Positions 54,724 through 63,657 of a stretch of DNA of 64,000 bases are shown one piece after another (position 1 is the first letter of the stretch; every line of letters begins with the position of its first letter). The position numbers and the translations under genes were made by a program. Source of the stretch: Flavobacterium silvisoli (GTDB taxonomy: Bacteria; Bacteroidota; Bacteroidia; Flavobacteriales; Flavobacteriaceae); the NCBI RefSeq assembly GCF_004329815.1, contig NZ_SJPE01000004.1, forward strand, positions 4,926 through 68,925, given 5' to 3'. A model generated the notes under the pieces. It searched no databases. It saw only the letters and a program-made list of their open reading frames with translations, and had not been told where the DNA came from.

Positions 54724-55401
54724 ATGAGCAATATTGTTTTAGAAACCAAAGGTTTGACCAAATACTTTTACGACCCGATTCAGTTTCAGGTGTTGAAGTC
54801 AATTGATATGAGTATTAATCATGGCGAATTTGTGTCAATTGTAGGGAAATCAGGGTGTGGGAAATCAACTTTATTGTACTTGCTGTCTACGATGGATACC
54901 GATTATGAAGGCGAAATCTACATGCATGAAGAGTTAGTAACCGGTAAGTCTGATAAAGAATTGGCTCAAATCAGAAATGAAAAAATTGGTTTTGTATTTC
55001 AGTTTCACTACTTGCTTTCGGAATATAATGTCCTGAAGAATGTAATGTTGCCGGGCATGAAGCTCAATAAATTGTCGGAAGAAGAGATTGAACACAACGC
55101 TATGCAACATCTCAAAACACTTGAAATGCAGGATCAAGCCTTAAAAATGCCCAATCAGTTGAGTGGAGGCCAAAAACAAAGGGTGGCTATTGCGAGGGCT
55201 TTAATCAACAATCCTTTAATTATTATGGGAGATGAGCCAACCGGAAATTTGGATAAGAAAAACAGTGATATAGTATTCGATATTTTCAAGCATCTGACTC
55301 AGGATCACAACCAAACCATTTTGGTGGTTACCCACGATAATGATTTTGCAGCCCGAACGCAAAGAACCATAACGATGGAGGACGGCCGGATTATTACTTA
55401 A
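54724..55401 (+). CDS. ABC transporter ATP-binding protein (LolD/MacB-type)
   Basis: 225 residues. Walker A GKSGCGKST (41-49), signature LSGGQKQR, Walker B IIMGDEPTGNLD, and switch His in VVTHD. Powers the adjacent FtsX-fold permease. Starts immediately after the permease stop, so the three genes form one operon. Its stop overlaps the convergent pentapeptide-repeat gene by 4 bp. Confidence 0.95.
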   Translation: MSNIVLETKGLTKYFYDPIQFQVLKSIDMSINHGEFVSIVGKSGCGKSTLLYLLSTMDTDYEGEIYMHEELVTGKSDKELAQIRNEKIGFVFQFHYLLSEYNVLKNVMLPGMKLNKLSEEEIEHNAMQHLKTLEMQDQALKMPNQLSGGQKQRVAIARALINNPLIIMGDEPTGNLDKKNSDIVFDIFKHLTQDHNQTILVVTHDNDFAARTQRTITMEDGRIIT

Positions 55402-55973
55402 TCTTTGATGACCAAATCGTATTTTTCCAACAATCCTTTCAAACCTTCAGTCGAAAAAACGGCTTTTTTGATTTTGTTTTTTTCAGGATCAAAAGCGTAA
55501 TCATAACTGGTGGAAAAATCAACTTTATTGGCGATAGTGTCAATAAAAACGGCTCTTCTCAGATTGCAATTATCGAATAGCGCTTCCGTCAAATCACAAC
55601 CCATGAAATCAACCGAAATCAGACTGCAATTGATGAATTGAATTTTACGCAGTTTCAACGCGTAAAATTTAGCATAATCCAACAAACAATCTTTGAAGTG
55701 AAATTCGTGTATCACTTGGTCAGTCATGGCAAAATTCACGTTGGTAAAATTACATTTGGTAAACCAAACTCCGCGAAACGAAACATAATTGATTTTAGCT
55801 TCTTTAAAATTGCATTCTACAAAATTACAATCTAAAAACGAAACCGTTTTAAAGGTGCAATTGGTAAAGTCGCAGTGACGAAATGTACAATTTTCAAATT
55901 CTTTGTACTGGGTGTTGTCATCATCAAAGATATCGAACTGAAATTCCTGGTCTAAAATATAATCGGGATGCAT
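55398..55973 (-). CDS. Pentapeptide-repeat protein
   Basis: 191 residues built of F/L-centred five-residue repeats (FENCTFRHCDFTNCTFK, FLDCNFVECNFKEA, DFMGCDLTEALFDNCNLRRAVF) that fold as a right-handed quadrilateral beta-helix. Cysteine is unusually frequent. Qnr/MfpA-like gyrase-mimic function is possible for such proteins but cannot be claimed; a MATE pump gene lies upstream on the other strand. Convergent with the ABC ATPase. Confidence 0.88.
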   Translation of the reverse strand: MHPDYILDQEFQFDIFDDDNTQYKEFENCTFRHCDFTNCTFKTVSFLDCNFVECNFKEAKINYVSFRGVWFTKCNFTNVNFAMTDQVIHEFHFKDCLLDYAKFYALKLRKIQFINCSLISVDFMGCDLTEALFDNCNLRRAVFIDTIANKVDFSTSYDYAFDPEKNKIKKAVFSTEGLKGLLEKYDLVIKD

Positions 55974-56099
55974 GAGTCTTTTTTTGATCGATAAAGCTAC
56001 TAATTTTTGTAATATTGATACAGAAATAAAAATGTATGAATATAACCCAACCTTACTTTAAGGTTTGCATCCGTCAAAATAACCAATAATCCAATCATC

Positions 56100-57515
56100 A
56101 TGACCATTCATCAATCAAAAATTAACAGAATTTTTAATCTTATTGTACAATCGCTCAAAGGCGAAGCACATGATTACACTCAAGGCAATGTAAAAATTGC
56201 TATTGTATTGTTGGCGATTCCCATGATACTCGAACTGAGTTTGGAATCGGTTTTTGCTGTAGTCGATATTTATTTTGTAGGCCATTTACCCAATGCCGAT
56301 GTGGCTGTGGCGACAGTCGGACTTACCGAAGCCGTGATTTCTCTTGTTTATACGCTGGGAATCGGACTAAGCACCGGGGCAACGGCAATTGTGGCCCGTC
56401 GTGTAGGAGAGAAAGATTTTGAAGCCGCTTCTAAGTCGGGCGCACAAGCCATTTGGATTTCATTTATAATATCTGTAATTGTTGCAGTTTTAGGATTTCA
56501 TTTTGCTGCTGATATATTGAAAATAATGGGAGCTCAGCCAGAAGTAATAGCTCATGGAACTTCTTTTTCCAAGATTATTTTTGCCAGCAGTCCGGCCATC
56601 ATTTTATTGTTTTTAATCAACGGAATTTTTCGTGGTGCCGGCGATGCAGCGATGGCCATGCGAAGCTTGTGGTTGGCCAGTTTGATTAACATCATTTTAT
56701 GTCCGTTACTCATTTACGGCTACGGACCGTTTCCTGAATTGGGATTAACCGGAGCAGCTGTTGCTACAGCCACGGGAAGAACGATAGGAGTGGTGTACCA
56801 GTGTTGGCATTTATTCTTAAAAAGTCGTACCATTAAAATTTACAAAAAGTACTTTCAACCCGATTTAGAAATTGTAAAATCGCTTTTGAGCATATCGACT
56901 CCGGCTATGTTTCAGTTTTTTATCCAAAGTGGTAGTTGGATTATTTTGACGTATATCGTTTCCATCACCGGAAGTACCGATGCGAGCGCCGGTTATCAAA
57001 TTGCGATTCGAAATGTAGTGTTCTTTATTCTTCCGGCTTGGGGATTGAGTAATGCGGCTGCAACTTTGGTTGGGCAAAATTTGGGGGCCAAACAACCGGA
57101 ACGCGCCGAAAAAAGTGTACTGCTGACTACAAAATACAATGTGATTTTCATGAGTTTGGTGACTTTTTTATTTGTGTTTTTTTCCGAAGCGATTATCGGG
57201 ATTTATACCGCCAATGAAGTCATTTTGAAATACGGGAGTCAAGCCTTGCGCATAATAGGGTTAGGCTATATTTTTTACGGCATCGGTATGGTGATGATTC
57301 AGTCGCTCAACGGAGCCGGTGATACCAAAACGCCGACCTGGATTAATATTTTTTGTTTTTGGATGATACAGATTCCGTTAGCCTGGTTTTTGGCTTTGCA
57401 TTTAGAACTTGGACCTGTTGGTGCTTTTATTGCCATTCCTGCAGCCGAAACAGTGTTGGCTTTATTGGCATTTTATTTCTTCAAAAAAGGAAAATGGAAG
57501 TCTGTTGAAGTATAA
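56100..57515 (+). CDS. MATE-family cation-coupled efflux pump
   Basis: 471 residues, about 12 transmembrane helices. Family signs: AIPMILELSLESVFAVVDIYFVG near the N terminus, GIGLSTGATAIVARRVGEKD, and the half-repeat NAAATLVGQNLGAKQPERAE. Exports drugs or metabolites using Na+ or H+. Monocistronic; terminator shared with a tRNA on the other strand. Confidence 0.95.
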   Translation: MTIHQSKINRIFNLIVQSLKGEAHDYTQGNVKIAIVLLAIPMILELSLESVFAVVDIYFVGHLPNADVAVATVGLTEAVISLVYTLGIGLSTGATAIVARRVGEKDFEAASKSGAQAIWISFIISVIVAVLGFHFAADILKIMGAQPEVIAHGTSFSKIIFASSPAIILLFLINGIFRGAGDAAMAMRSLWLASLINIILCPLLIYGYGPFPELGLTGAAVATATGRTIGVVYQCWHLFLKSRTIKIYKKYFQPDLEIVKSLLSISTPAMFQFFIQSGSWIILTYIVSITGSTDASAGYQIAIRNVVFFILPAWGLSNAAATLVGQNLGAKQPERAEKSVLLTTKYNVIFMSLVTFLFVFFSEAIIGIYTANEVILKYGSQALRIIGLGYIFYGIGMVMIQSLNGAGDTKTPTWINIFCFWMIQIPLAWFLALHLELGPVGAFIAIPAAETVLALLAFYFFKKGKWKSVEV

Positions 57516-57541
57516 AATAAGAGAATAAAAGGGTTAAAAAT

Positions 57542-57573
57542 AAAAAACGCTCAAGTGATTGAGCGTTTTTTTG
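57542..57573. terminator. Bidirectional terminator
   Basis: AAAAAACGCTCAA GTGA TTGAGCGTTTTTTT between the MATE gene and tRNA-Arg. Confidence 0.92.
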
Positions 57574-57647
57574 TGACCTCGACAGGATTCAAACCTGTAA
57601 CCTTCTGAGCCGTAATCAGATGCGCTATTCAGTTGCGCCACGAGGCC
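57574..57647 (-). tRNA. tRNA-Arg (anticodon ACG)
   Basis: 74 nt on the minus strand: acceptor GGCCTCG/CGAGGTC, D arm TGGCGCAACTGAATAGCGC, anticodon loop TTACGGC giving ACG, T arm ACAGGTTTGAATCCTGT. CCA not encoded. Decodes CGN after A-to-I editing. Promoter at 57660-57689. Confidence 0.95.
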
Positions 57648-57659
57648 TTTTTGTGGGTG

Positions 57660-57689
57660 CAAATATAGATATATTTGGTAAACTTGCAA
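57660..57689 (-). promoter_or_regulatory. Promoter of tRNA-Arg(ACG)
   Basis: TTG (57687-57689), 19 bp, TATATTTG (57660-57667), then CACCCA, identical downstream bases to the ndk and yebC promoters. Confidence 0.75.
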
Positions 57690-57719
57690 GCCTATTGTGA
57701 AAATTAAAGCAATATTTTT

Positions 57720-57863
57720 TTAGTTTTCCAATGCTCTTGAAGTTACAAAGTACCGCCAGGCAATAATGGCCAGCTGCCATTTTTTAGCTTTGGCCAAATC
57801 TAATTGACGCTTGGTAAAGCTGGGTAAAAGCAGCTTGTTTAGTTTGGCTAATATTCTGTACAT
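57720..57863 (-). CDS. Small basic protein, 47 residues
   Basis: MYRILAKLNKLLLPSFTKRQ followed by LDLAKAKKWQLAIIAWRYFV and a short tail. An amphipathic, lysine-rich helix pair with a Trp/Tyr-rich segment. I recall similar short proteins in Flavobacterium genomes but no function. The start has no strong promoter; it lies downstream of the TonB receptor start region on the same strand as the receptor but 64 bp after its stop. Confidence 0.6.
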   Translation of the reverse strand: MYRILAKLNKLLLPSFTKRQLDLAKAKKWQLAIIAWRYFVTSRALEN

Positions 57864-57926
57864 TTTTTTGTGTTTGGTATAAAGATAACAAAAAACAACT
57901 TTTGGCTATTTTCAGATTATCAATCA

Positions 57927-60380
57927 TCACACTTTTACGCGGTTTTTTTCGCTTTCGGCTCCGTTAGAATCGTACTGATTTTTAGTTTTAAACGATTTTC
58001 CGAAACTGTAAGTAAACGTCAAAGCCACAAACCGGCTGTCTAATTTATTTCTCCAGTTAGCTTCAGTGTTTTGAAGATTTCGAATGATTCCGTTGTTTAG
58101 ATTGGAATAGAAGAGGTCATTTACAGCCAGTTTGATACTACCCTTATCGTTAAGTATTTTCTTTTGTACTCCTATATTAATGTTAGATCTCGATAAGAGA
58201 ACAAATTGAGAGCTTACTACATCGGTTTGGTAGGTTCCGCTCAGTTCTGCCGACCATCCTTTTTGAAATTTAAAGCTGTTATTCATCGAGAAGTTCCAAA
58301 AGGTACCAGAGGTTTCCAAGTCTTCAGTATACAATTTACTTTTAAATCGGGAATGGGTTATTTCGGTATATGCATTGGCTGTCCACCATTGGGTTAATGA
58401 AATTTGGGCGTTGGCATTCCAACTGAAGTATTGACTTTTACCAATGTTTCCCGGGCGACTGTAATAAATTCCGTCGTTGATTTCGATGGTTTCGTTGATG
58501 TCATCTTTCGAATAGCCATAACTTAAAGTGGTTGAAAACAGACTTTTGTACCGATACGATAACTCGTAATTATCGGTAAACGAAGGATTCAAGAATGGGT
58601 TTCCCGAATAGAAGGTAAACTTATCGAGCGGACTCACAAACGGATTCAAATCCTGAAAATACGGGCGATTGATTCTTCTCCCGTAATTTACCACTAAGGA
58701 ATTGTTTCCGATAGTATCCAATTTGTATTGTACATAAATCGTAGGGAAGAGGTTGGTGTAATTTTTACGGAATTTTGATCCCGTTTGTTCTACATTGCCT
58801 AACTGATGGCCTTTGGATTCTGTGTTTTCAATACGTAAACCGGTTTGGATGTTGAAACGTTTGAAATTGGTATTAAAATTAATGTATGCCGCATTGATGG
58901 TTTCATCATACTTGAAATGATTACTGGTGTTGTAATTTGGTATTTCCTGACCGTTTATTATATCTCTGTAATCCGCGATGTTATCGGTTTTCGTATAACT
59001 GATTTTATAACCGGTTTCCAATTGGCTTCCATTTTTAAACGGCAATGTATAATCGGATTTGAAGGAATAAATAGCAATATCGGAAGGCAAATATCCTTTC
59101 AACTCATCCTGATTGGAAAGCGAATTATCGGGTTGGTACGTATAATTGTTAAATTTTTGGCGGGTGGCTGTATCGTATTTCAGATAATCAACATCAAAAG
59201 TAATTCGTTGCCCCAAACTATCAATGTCGTGGCGCAGATTCAGGTTGACACCACCGTTCTTGAATTTTTCTTTTTGGCGGTTGTATGCCACAATTGATGA
59301 ATCTAAAACCGAATTGGCATCGGTAATATCGCTCAGTACATCCGAGTTCTTGTTGACATTTCTCAGTGTCCCGCTTAAACCGACTCCGATGGTTGTCTTT
59401 TCTGAAACATAATAATCCATACCGATTTTGGTATTGACTGAATGTACTTTAACCCGAATATCACTGTCCTGATGGAAAAAGCTCTTAGTGCTTCCGTCAT
59501 CGTTTTTAAATTTCCGAAAAATGTACAAATCATTCATCGGATTGTTTTCGCCATAGCCAATATTCCCGAAGATCCGCACCTTATTATTCATATAGTTAAA
59601 GTTGAAGCCTTGTCGGGTTTGAAAGCGTTTGCCTTGCCCAACTCTGGAAGTCAGGTTGCCGTTGAAACCTTTGGCTTTAGATCTTTTGGAGACAATATTG
59701 ATAATTCCGGCGCCGCCTGCAGCATCGTATTTTGCCGGAGGATTGGTCATTAATTCTATTTTATCGAGTGTGCTGGCCGGTAATGATTTAAGGTAAGCTT
59801 CGAGTTCGGCTCCTGACAAATAGGTGGGTTTGTCATCAATAAATACTTGAACGCCACTTTTACCTTTGAAGGTAATGGTGCCGTTTTGATCTACGGAAAT
59901 TCCTGGAGATTTTTCCAACACATCCATTGCATCGCCGCCACCGGCTGTAATAAATGCATCAACGTTGACTACTGTTCGGTCGATTTTGTTTTCTACAAAG
60001 GGTTTCTTTTTGGTGATGACTACTTCATTTAGTTGGTTTGCATTGGATGCTTCGAGCAAAACAAGAGGTAATTCGATCTCAGGATTAGCAATGGTTAGAG
60101 CTATGACTTTCCCAATAAATCCTTTGTAAGAAGGGTTTTCAATTTGAATTTGATATTCGTTTTCTGATAAGTTGTCAAAAACATAATTTCCTTCGGAGTC
60201 TGTTAATTCAATTTTAATAACCGCATTTGTTTTCGGAACTATTAATGTTACCGGAAGTTGGCTAATTGGTTGATTTGAAGTTGTCGCAACTCTTCCTTTT
60301 ATTTTTAAACCGGATTGTGCTTGGGTTATTCCTGATATTAGAAAAAATACCGAGAACAGCATTTTGATTTGATTGTTCAT
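57927..60380 (-). CDS. TonB-dependent outer-membrane receptor (carboxypeptidase-like + OMP_b-brl_3)
   Basis: 817 residues. Signal peptide (to GITQAQ, about 22), an N-terminal CarboxypepD_reg-like beta-sandwich (about 25-105), TonB-box-like NEVVITKKKPF, plug (about 125-230; DAMDVLEKSPGISVDQNGTITFKGKSGVQVFIDDKPT and KYDAAGGAGIINIVSK), then a long barrel ending TFTYSFGKSF plus a short tail. No SusD lipoprotein is adjacent, so a glycan role is not indicated; ligand unknown. It lies downstream of the BlaI/M56 locus, with a terminator between. Confidence 0.92.
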   Translation of the reverse strand: MNNQIKMLFSVFFLISGITQAQSGLKIKGRVATTSNQPISQLPVTLIVPKTNAVIKIELTDSEGNYVFDNLSENEYQIQIENPSYKGFIGKVIALTIANPEIELPLVLLEASNANQLNEVVITKKKPFVENKIDRTVVNVDAFITAGGGDAMDVLEKSPGISVDQNGTITFKGKSGVQVFIDDKPTYLSGAELEAYLKSLPASTLDKIELMTNPPAKYDAAGGAGIINIVSKRSKAKGFNGNLTSRVGQGKRFQTRQGFNFNYMNNKVRIFGNIGYGENNPMNDLYIFRKFKNDDGSTKSFFHQDSDIRVKVHSVNTKIGMDYYVSEKTTIGVGLSGTLRNVNKNSDVLSDITDANSVLDSSIVAYNRQKEKFKNGGVNLNLRHDIDSLGQRITFDVDYLKYDTATRQKFNNYTYQPDNSLSNQDELKGYLPSDIAIYSFKSDYTLPFKNGSQLETGYKISYTKTDNIADYRDIINGQEIPNYNTSNHFKYDETINAAYINFNTNFKRFNIQTGLRIENTESKGHQLGNVEQTGSKFRKNYTNLFPTIYVQYKLDTIGNNSLVVNYGRRINRPYFQDLNPFVSPLDKFTFYSGNPFLNPSFTDNYELSYRYKSLFSTTLSYGYSKDDINETIEINDGIYYSRPGNIGKSQYFSWNANAQISLTQWWTANAYTEITHSRFKSKLYTEDLETSGTFWNFSMNNSFKFQKGWSAELSGTYQTDVVSSQFVLLSRSNINIGVQKKILNDKGSIKLAVNDLFYSNLNNGIIRNLQNTEANWRNKLDSRFVALTFTYSFGKSFKTKNQYDSNGAESEKNRVKV

Positions 60381-60383
60381 TTT

Positions 60384-60410
60384 TTGATTGATTGATTAAT
60401 TGATTGATGT
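60384..60410. repeat. GATT/TTGA simple repeat in the receptor leader
   Basis: Nearly perfect run of TTGA units (TTGATTGATTGATTAATTGATTGATG) immediately upstream of the receptor ATG, interrupted once. Confidence 0.6.
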
Positions 60411-60441
60411 AAAAAAACCACTAATTGAGCTAGTGGTTTTT
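60411..60441 (-). terminator. Terminator of the sensor-domain gene
   Basis: AAAACCACTA GCTCAAT TAGTGGTTTTTTT on the minus strand. Confidence 0.8.
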
Positions 60442-60459
60442 GCTATGGTTTTGTTACAC

Positions 60460-61359
60460 TTAGGCTTTTTGAGTTTTTAATGCTGACTTTGCTTTTTCTA
60501 ATTCTTTCTTGGCTTTTTCCATTTCTTTTTTAGCATCCAGCATTTCTTCTTTTGCTTTTTGCATTTCAGCTTTCGAATTTTTTAAATCATCGGTTTTGGT
60601 TTTGGGTTTCTCCGGAGGAGTCAATCCGTTTTTGGACATCATTTGGTCAATTTGTTCTTGCATTTTTTTCATTTGCTCGGCTAAATCATTAAAATTATTG
60701 CCCTGATTGAATTGGAAACCCGGTATTTCTTCGTTGCTGAACAATTCGACTTTATTATTTTTTTTGATTTCCTCCAGTTCTTCAGCAGTGTAGTCGTCAC
60801 CACCTTCAACTACGTTTCCATCTTCTAAGACTAATGGTTTTTTACCGTCTTTTTGAATGATGATGCGCGAACTGGTTTTTCCTGAACCATTCCCAAAAGG
60901 GAAAGATTTATCATCATTAAAATTAAAATGGTACTCTTTCATCATTTTTTGCGGATCACTTCCAAGGAATGAATTTCCTCCGAAGATTTCACTGCTGCTT
61001 GGTTCTCCAAAACCAACTTCATCGTTTTGTTTGTAAAACTTGATGGTATTGATGGGTTTCTTGTTGTCAAACTCCAGTGAACCTTTGCTGCCATTAGCAT
61101 CACTGTAGCTTACTTTGATAGCGGTGATTTCGCCTTTTTCATTTCTTTTTACATCCGAGTAGGTAATGGTAACACCGTGTTCAGCCAATGCTTTCACATC
61201 GTCATTCATTTCGGTTTCCGGAGTGCTTTTGTTCCAGGTCATGTAAATGTTATCACTGGGAACTTTACCCTGTAAAGTTGATGATTTTTTTCCCTGTCCT
61301 AAAAGAGTTAAAGGGAGCAACGGAATCATCAGCCATAAATAAAACAGATTTCGTTTCAT
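60460..61359 (-). CDS. Secreted coiled-coil protein sharing the M56 periplasmic domain
   Basis: 299 residues with a signal peptide (to LTLLGQ, about 22). The first domain (EHGVTITYSDVKRNEKGEIT, VSYSDANGSKG, INTIKFYKQNDEVGFGEP) is plainly homologous to the periplasmic C-terminal part of the M56 gene upstream. Then a GKKPLVLEDGNVVEGG block, also shared, a helical segment (MKKMQEQIDQMM) and a C-terminal coil of repeated AKxEM/AKKEL units. Function unknown; a stand-alone version of the sensor domain. Own -7 box TAAGTTTG at 61405-61412 (minus strand). Confidence 0.8.
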   Translation of the reverse strand: MKRNLFYLWLMIPLLPLTLLGQGKKSSTLQGKVPSDNIYMTWNKSTPETEMNDDVKALAEHGVTITYSDVKRNEKGEITAIKVSYSDANGSKGSLEFDNKKPINTIKFYKQNDEVGFGEPSSSEIFGGNSFLGSDPQKMMKEYHFNFNDDKSFPFGNGSGKTSSRIIIQKDGKKPLVLEDGNVVEGGDDYTAEELEEIKKNNKVELFSNEEIPGFQFNQGNNFNDLAEQMKKMQEQIDQMMSKNGLTPPEKPKTKTDDLKNSKAEMQKAKEEMLDAKKEMEKAKKELEKAKSALKTQKA

Positions 61360-61455
61360 AATAGTAATACTTTAAGTGGGGTTTAACGGTTTAAAAATCA
61401 GTAACAAACTTATTGTGTTTCCTTTTTTTGAAAAAAGTGTTTGACAATTTTTTAA

Positions 61456-62237
61456 CTATTTTTGGGTTTCTTTTTTAAGTTTGGCTCTTTCTTTTTCAAA
61501 CTCAGCTTTGGCTTTGAGCATTTCTTCTTTGGCCTTAATCATTTCTTCTTTAGCTTTCATCATTTCGGCTTTGGCTTTTTCCATTTCGGGTTTGGATGTT
61601 TCGGTTTTGATTCTGGTTTTTTCCAATTCTTCTTTTACTTTTTTCCAGTCGGCATTAGCCATCCTGATTTGTGATTTTACCTGAGGTCTGATTTTTTTAA
61701 TCTCCATGCGAACATTGTTCATCGCATCGCTTTTTATTTTTGAAATGTCTTCCGGACTCATAGTAAATGCTTCAGTTTCGCCTTTATCGTCACTACTGCT
61801 GTAGCTAAAACTGTAGTGCCCTTTAGCACCTGCTTCTCCTATGATTTTTTGAATTTCACTATCATCTGAAATCACTTTTCCGTTGATGATAACCAGTGGT
61901 TTTTTGCCGTTTCTTATCATTATTTTTTTATCGATGTCTGCATCCTGAAGTGCTATGATGTTTTCAGGGATTTCAATGTTGACATCAACATCTTTGATTT
62001 CCGCCAGGCTGTCATTGTTAAAATGATAAGTGAAAGCTTTTGAAACCAGGGGATGGTTACCAGTTGTATTGGCATAAATTTTCATATTTCGGGGTTGACC
62101 AAACCCAATGGTGCCTGCACTTTTGTAAAAATGGATAGGAGCTATAGGTTCGTCTCCGCTGCATTGGGTGGTTCCTTTATTCCCATTTTTGTCTTTATAT
62201 TCTACTTTGATGCCGGTAATTTCACCCGAGGTATGCG
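61456..62237 (-). pseudogene. Detached 3' part of the M56 sensor gene (after a frameshift)
   Basis: The frame ending at 61456 is open upstream to the frameshift near 62233-62234. From there it reads TSGEITGIKVEYKDKNGNKG, then PIAPIHFYKSAGTIGFGQP, and on through GKKPLVIINGKVIS to a coil of KAKEEM repeats. Its first in-frame ATG is at 62085, so if translated alone it lacks the signal and most of the shared domain. It completes the domain that begins in the M56 frame. Confidence 0.75.
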
Positions 62238-63269
62238 TTTTACTTTTGAAAATTTAAGCGTAACGCCGTGTTCTTCTTTTAGTTTTTTGGCTTCTTTTTT
62301 CAACTGTTCATCAGAACAGTTTTTGTCGATTTTTACTTTTACATCGCCATTATTGCTGATATTTTTTACCCAAATATCAGATTCTACTTCCTGTGCCACA
62401 ACTTTTATTTGGAACAAGAATACAAAACCGATGAGTGCTGGAAGAATTAAGGCATACTTCCAGGAATTTCTTTTGTGTGATTGATTGGTGTTTAACATAA
62501 CGATCCGTTTTTTGATTAATGATTGATAAAAATGATTAGTTATAGATAAGCAGTTTTGATGAGTAACTACTTTGAGTAAAGCGTGCTGATAAGCTTGTCG
62601 GTCATTGAGTTGTGCGATGGCTTTTTGGTCGGCTATGTATTCCAGATTCTGTGCTATTACTTTTTTATAGAGCCAAACAAACGGGTTGAACCAAAATACA
62701 ACAGTAAATAATTTAACCAACAATACATCAACAGAGTGATGCTCTTTGCTGTGTACCTGTTCGTGTAAAATGATGCTTTGCAATTCGGTACCAGTGTAAA
62801 AATCTGAATTGTAAACAATATATTTAAAAAAAGAAAAGGGTGCGATATGATCATCGGAGTCAACCAGGGTAAAACCTTCTCGTTTAAATTGTTGTTGCTT
62901 GTGAAGCATTCGATACAGCGAAAATAAATTAAGTATGATTTTGAATAGTAACGCTGATGCAACCAGAGTATAACCCATCCAAAGTAGTTGCATCCAATCG
63001 AATGCTTCAACAATAGCAACATTTTTAGTGTTTACAGGTCCTTGTTGTGCATAAGCCACCAAATCCTCCATTGATATTTTCGGACTTTCCACCCAAATGA
63101 TTTTTTTGATGAAGAATAGCGGCAGCAGGGCAGAGGTGAGTAATCCGGACAAAAGGAACCATCGATTTGCATCGAAAAAAGTTTCTTTTCTTACCAAAAA
63201 ATGATATGCCAAATAGAACATAGCCAGTAATCCGCTTGATTTTATCAGATAAATGAAAAGGGTTTCCAT
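62202..63269 (-). CDS. M56 (BlaR1-like) membrane metallopeptidase, truncated by a frameshift
   Basis: 355 residues as read. N-terminal membrane helices (about 7-25, 38-55, 93-117), a zinc-protease motif HEQVH (169-173) in SIILHEQVHSKEHHS, then a further helix (about 190-208) and a large C-terminal periplasmic sensor. It should cleave the BlaI repressor when the sensor is triggered, as in BlaR1/MecR1. The frame ends with KRIPRVKLPASK after one base is lost at about 62233-62234 (the expected codon row KRNTSGEI is one base short), so the natural C-terminal domain is cut off. Confidence 0.8.
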   Translation of the reverse strand: METLFIYLIKSSGLLAMFYLAYHFLVRKETFFDANRWFLLSGLLTSALLPLFFIKKIIWVESPKISMEDLVAYAQQGPVNTKNVAIVEAFDWMQLLWMGYTLVASALLFKIILNLFSLYRMLHKQQQFKREGFTLVDSDDHIAPFSFFKYIVYNSDFYTGTELQSIILHEQVHSKEHHSVDVLLVKLFTVVFWFNPFVWLYKKVIAQNLEYIADQKAIAQLNDRQAYQHALLKVVTHQNCLSITNHFYQSLIKKRIVMLNTNQSHKRNSWKYALILPALIGFVFLFQIKVVAQEVESDIWVKNISNNGDVKVKIDKNCSDEQLKKEAKKLKEEHGVTLKFSKVKRIPRVKLPASK

Positions 63270-63270
63270 C

Positions 63271-63630
63271 CTATTGTTTTTTTTCGATTAACGCTAAAAT
63301 TTCCCTTAGTTCTTCAGCCGATATTTTTTCTTCTTCCGCAAAAAAGGAGACTAAATTTTTATAAGAACTATTGAAATACGTTTCAATGGCCGTATTCATA
63401 AAACGCTTTCTGTAGTCTTCCATTTTTACAATGGGATAATACTGATGTGTGTTTCCATAGGCGTTGTGAGCCACAAAACCTTTATCTTCCAAATTGCGGA
63501 TAATGGTCGAAAGGGTGTTGTAATGAGGCTGGTCTTCCTTAATTTCTGCCAGTACATCTTTTACGAATGCTTTTTTGAGCTTCCATAAAATCTGCATGAT
63601 TTCTTCTTCCTTGTTGGTTAACTTTTGCAT
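63271..63630 (-). CDS. BlaI/MecI/CopY-type repressor
   Basis: 119 residues. N-terminal winged helix-turn-helix (EEEIMQILWKLKKAFVKDVLAEI, NTLSTIIRNLEDKGFV, YGNTHQYYP) and a C-terminal dimerisation helix. Cytosolic repressor of the operon it heads, released by cleavage through the M56 protease that starts 1 bp after its stop. Two 16-bp dyads lie over its promoter (see 63658-63693). Confidence 0.93.
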   Translation of the reverse strand: MQKLTNKEEEIMQILWKLKKAFVKDVLAEIKEDQPHYNTLSTIIRNLEDKGFVAHNAYGNTHQYYPIVKMEDYRKRFMNTAIETYFNSSYKNLVSFFAEEEKISAEELREILALIEKKQ

Positions 63631-63648
63631 GAGTGATTAATTTGAAAT

Positions 63649-63656
63649 CAAACATA
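63649..63656 (-). promoter_or_regulatory. -7 box of the BlaI operon
   Basis: TATGTTTG on the minus strand, about 19 bp before a weak TTTA at 63676-63679. The inner dyad operator fills the spacer. Confidence 0.6.
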
Positions 63657-63657
63657 C

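Noticed and set aside
61462..61684. Plus-strand Phe/Ser-rich frames
   Set aside because: Antisense shadows of the KAKEEM coil repeats of the M56 C-terminal fragment.
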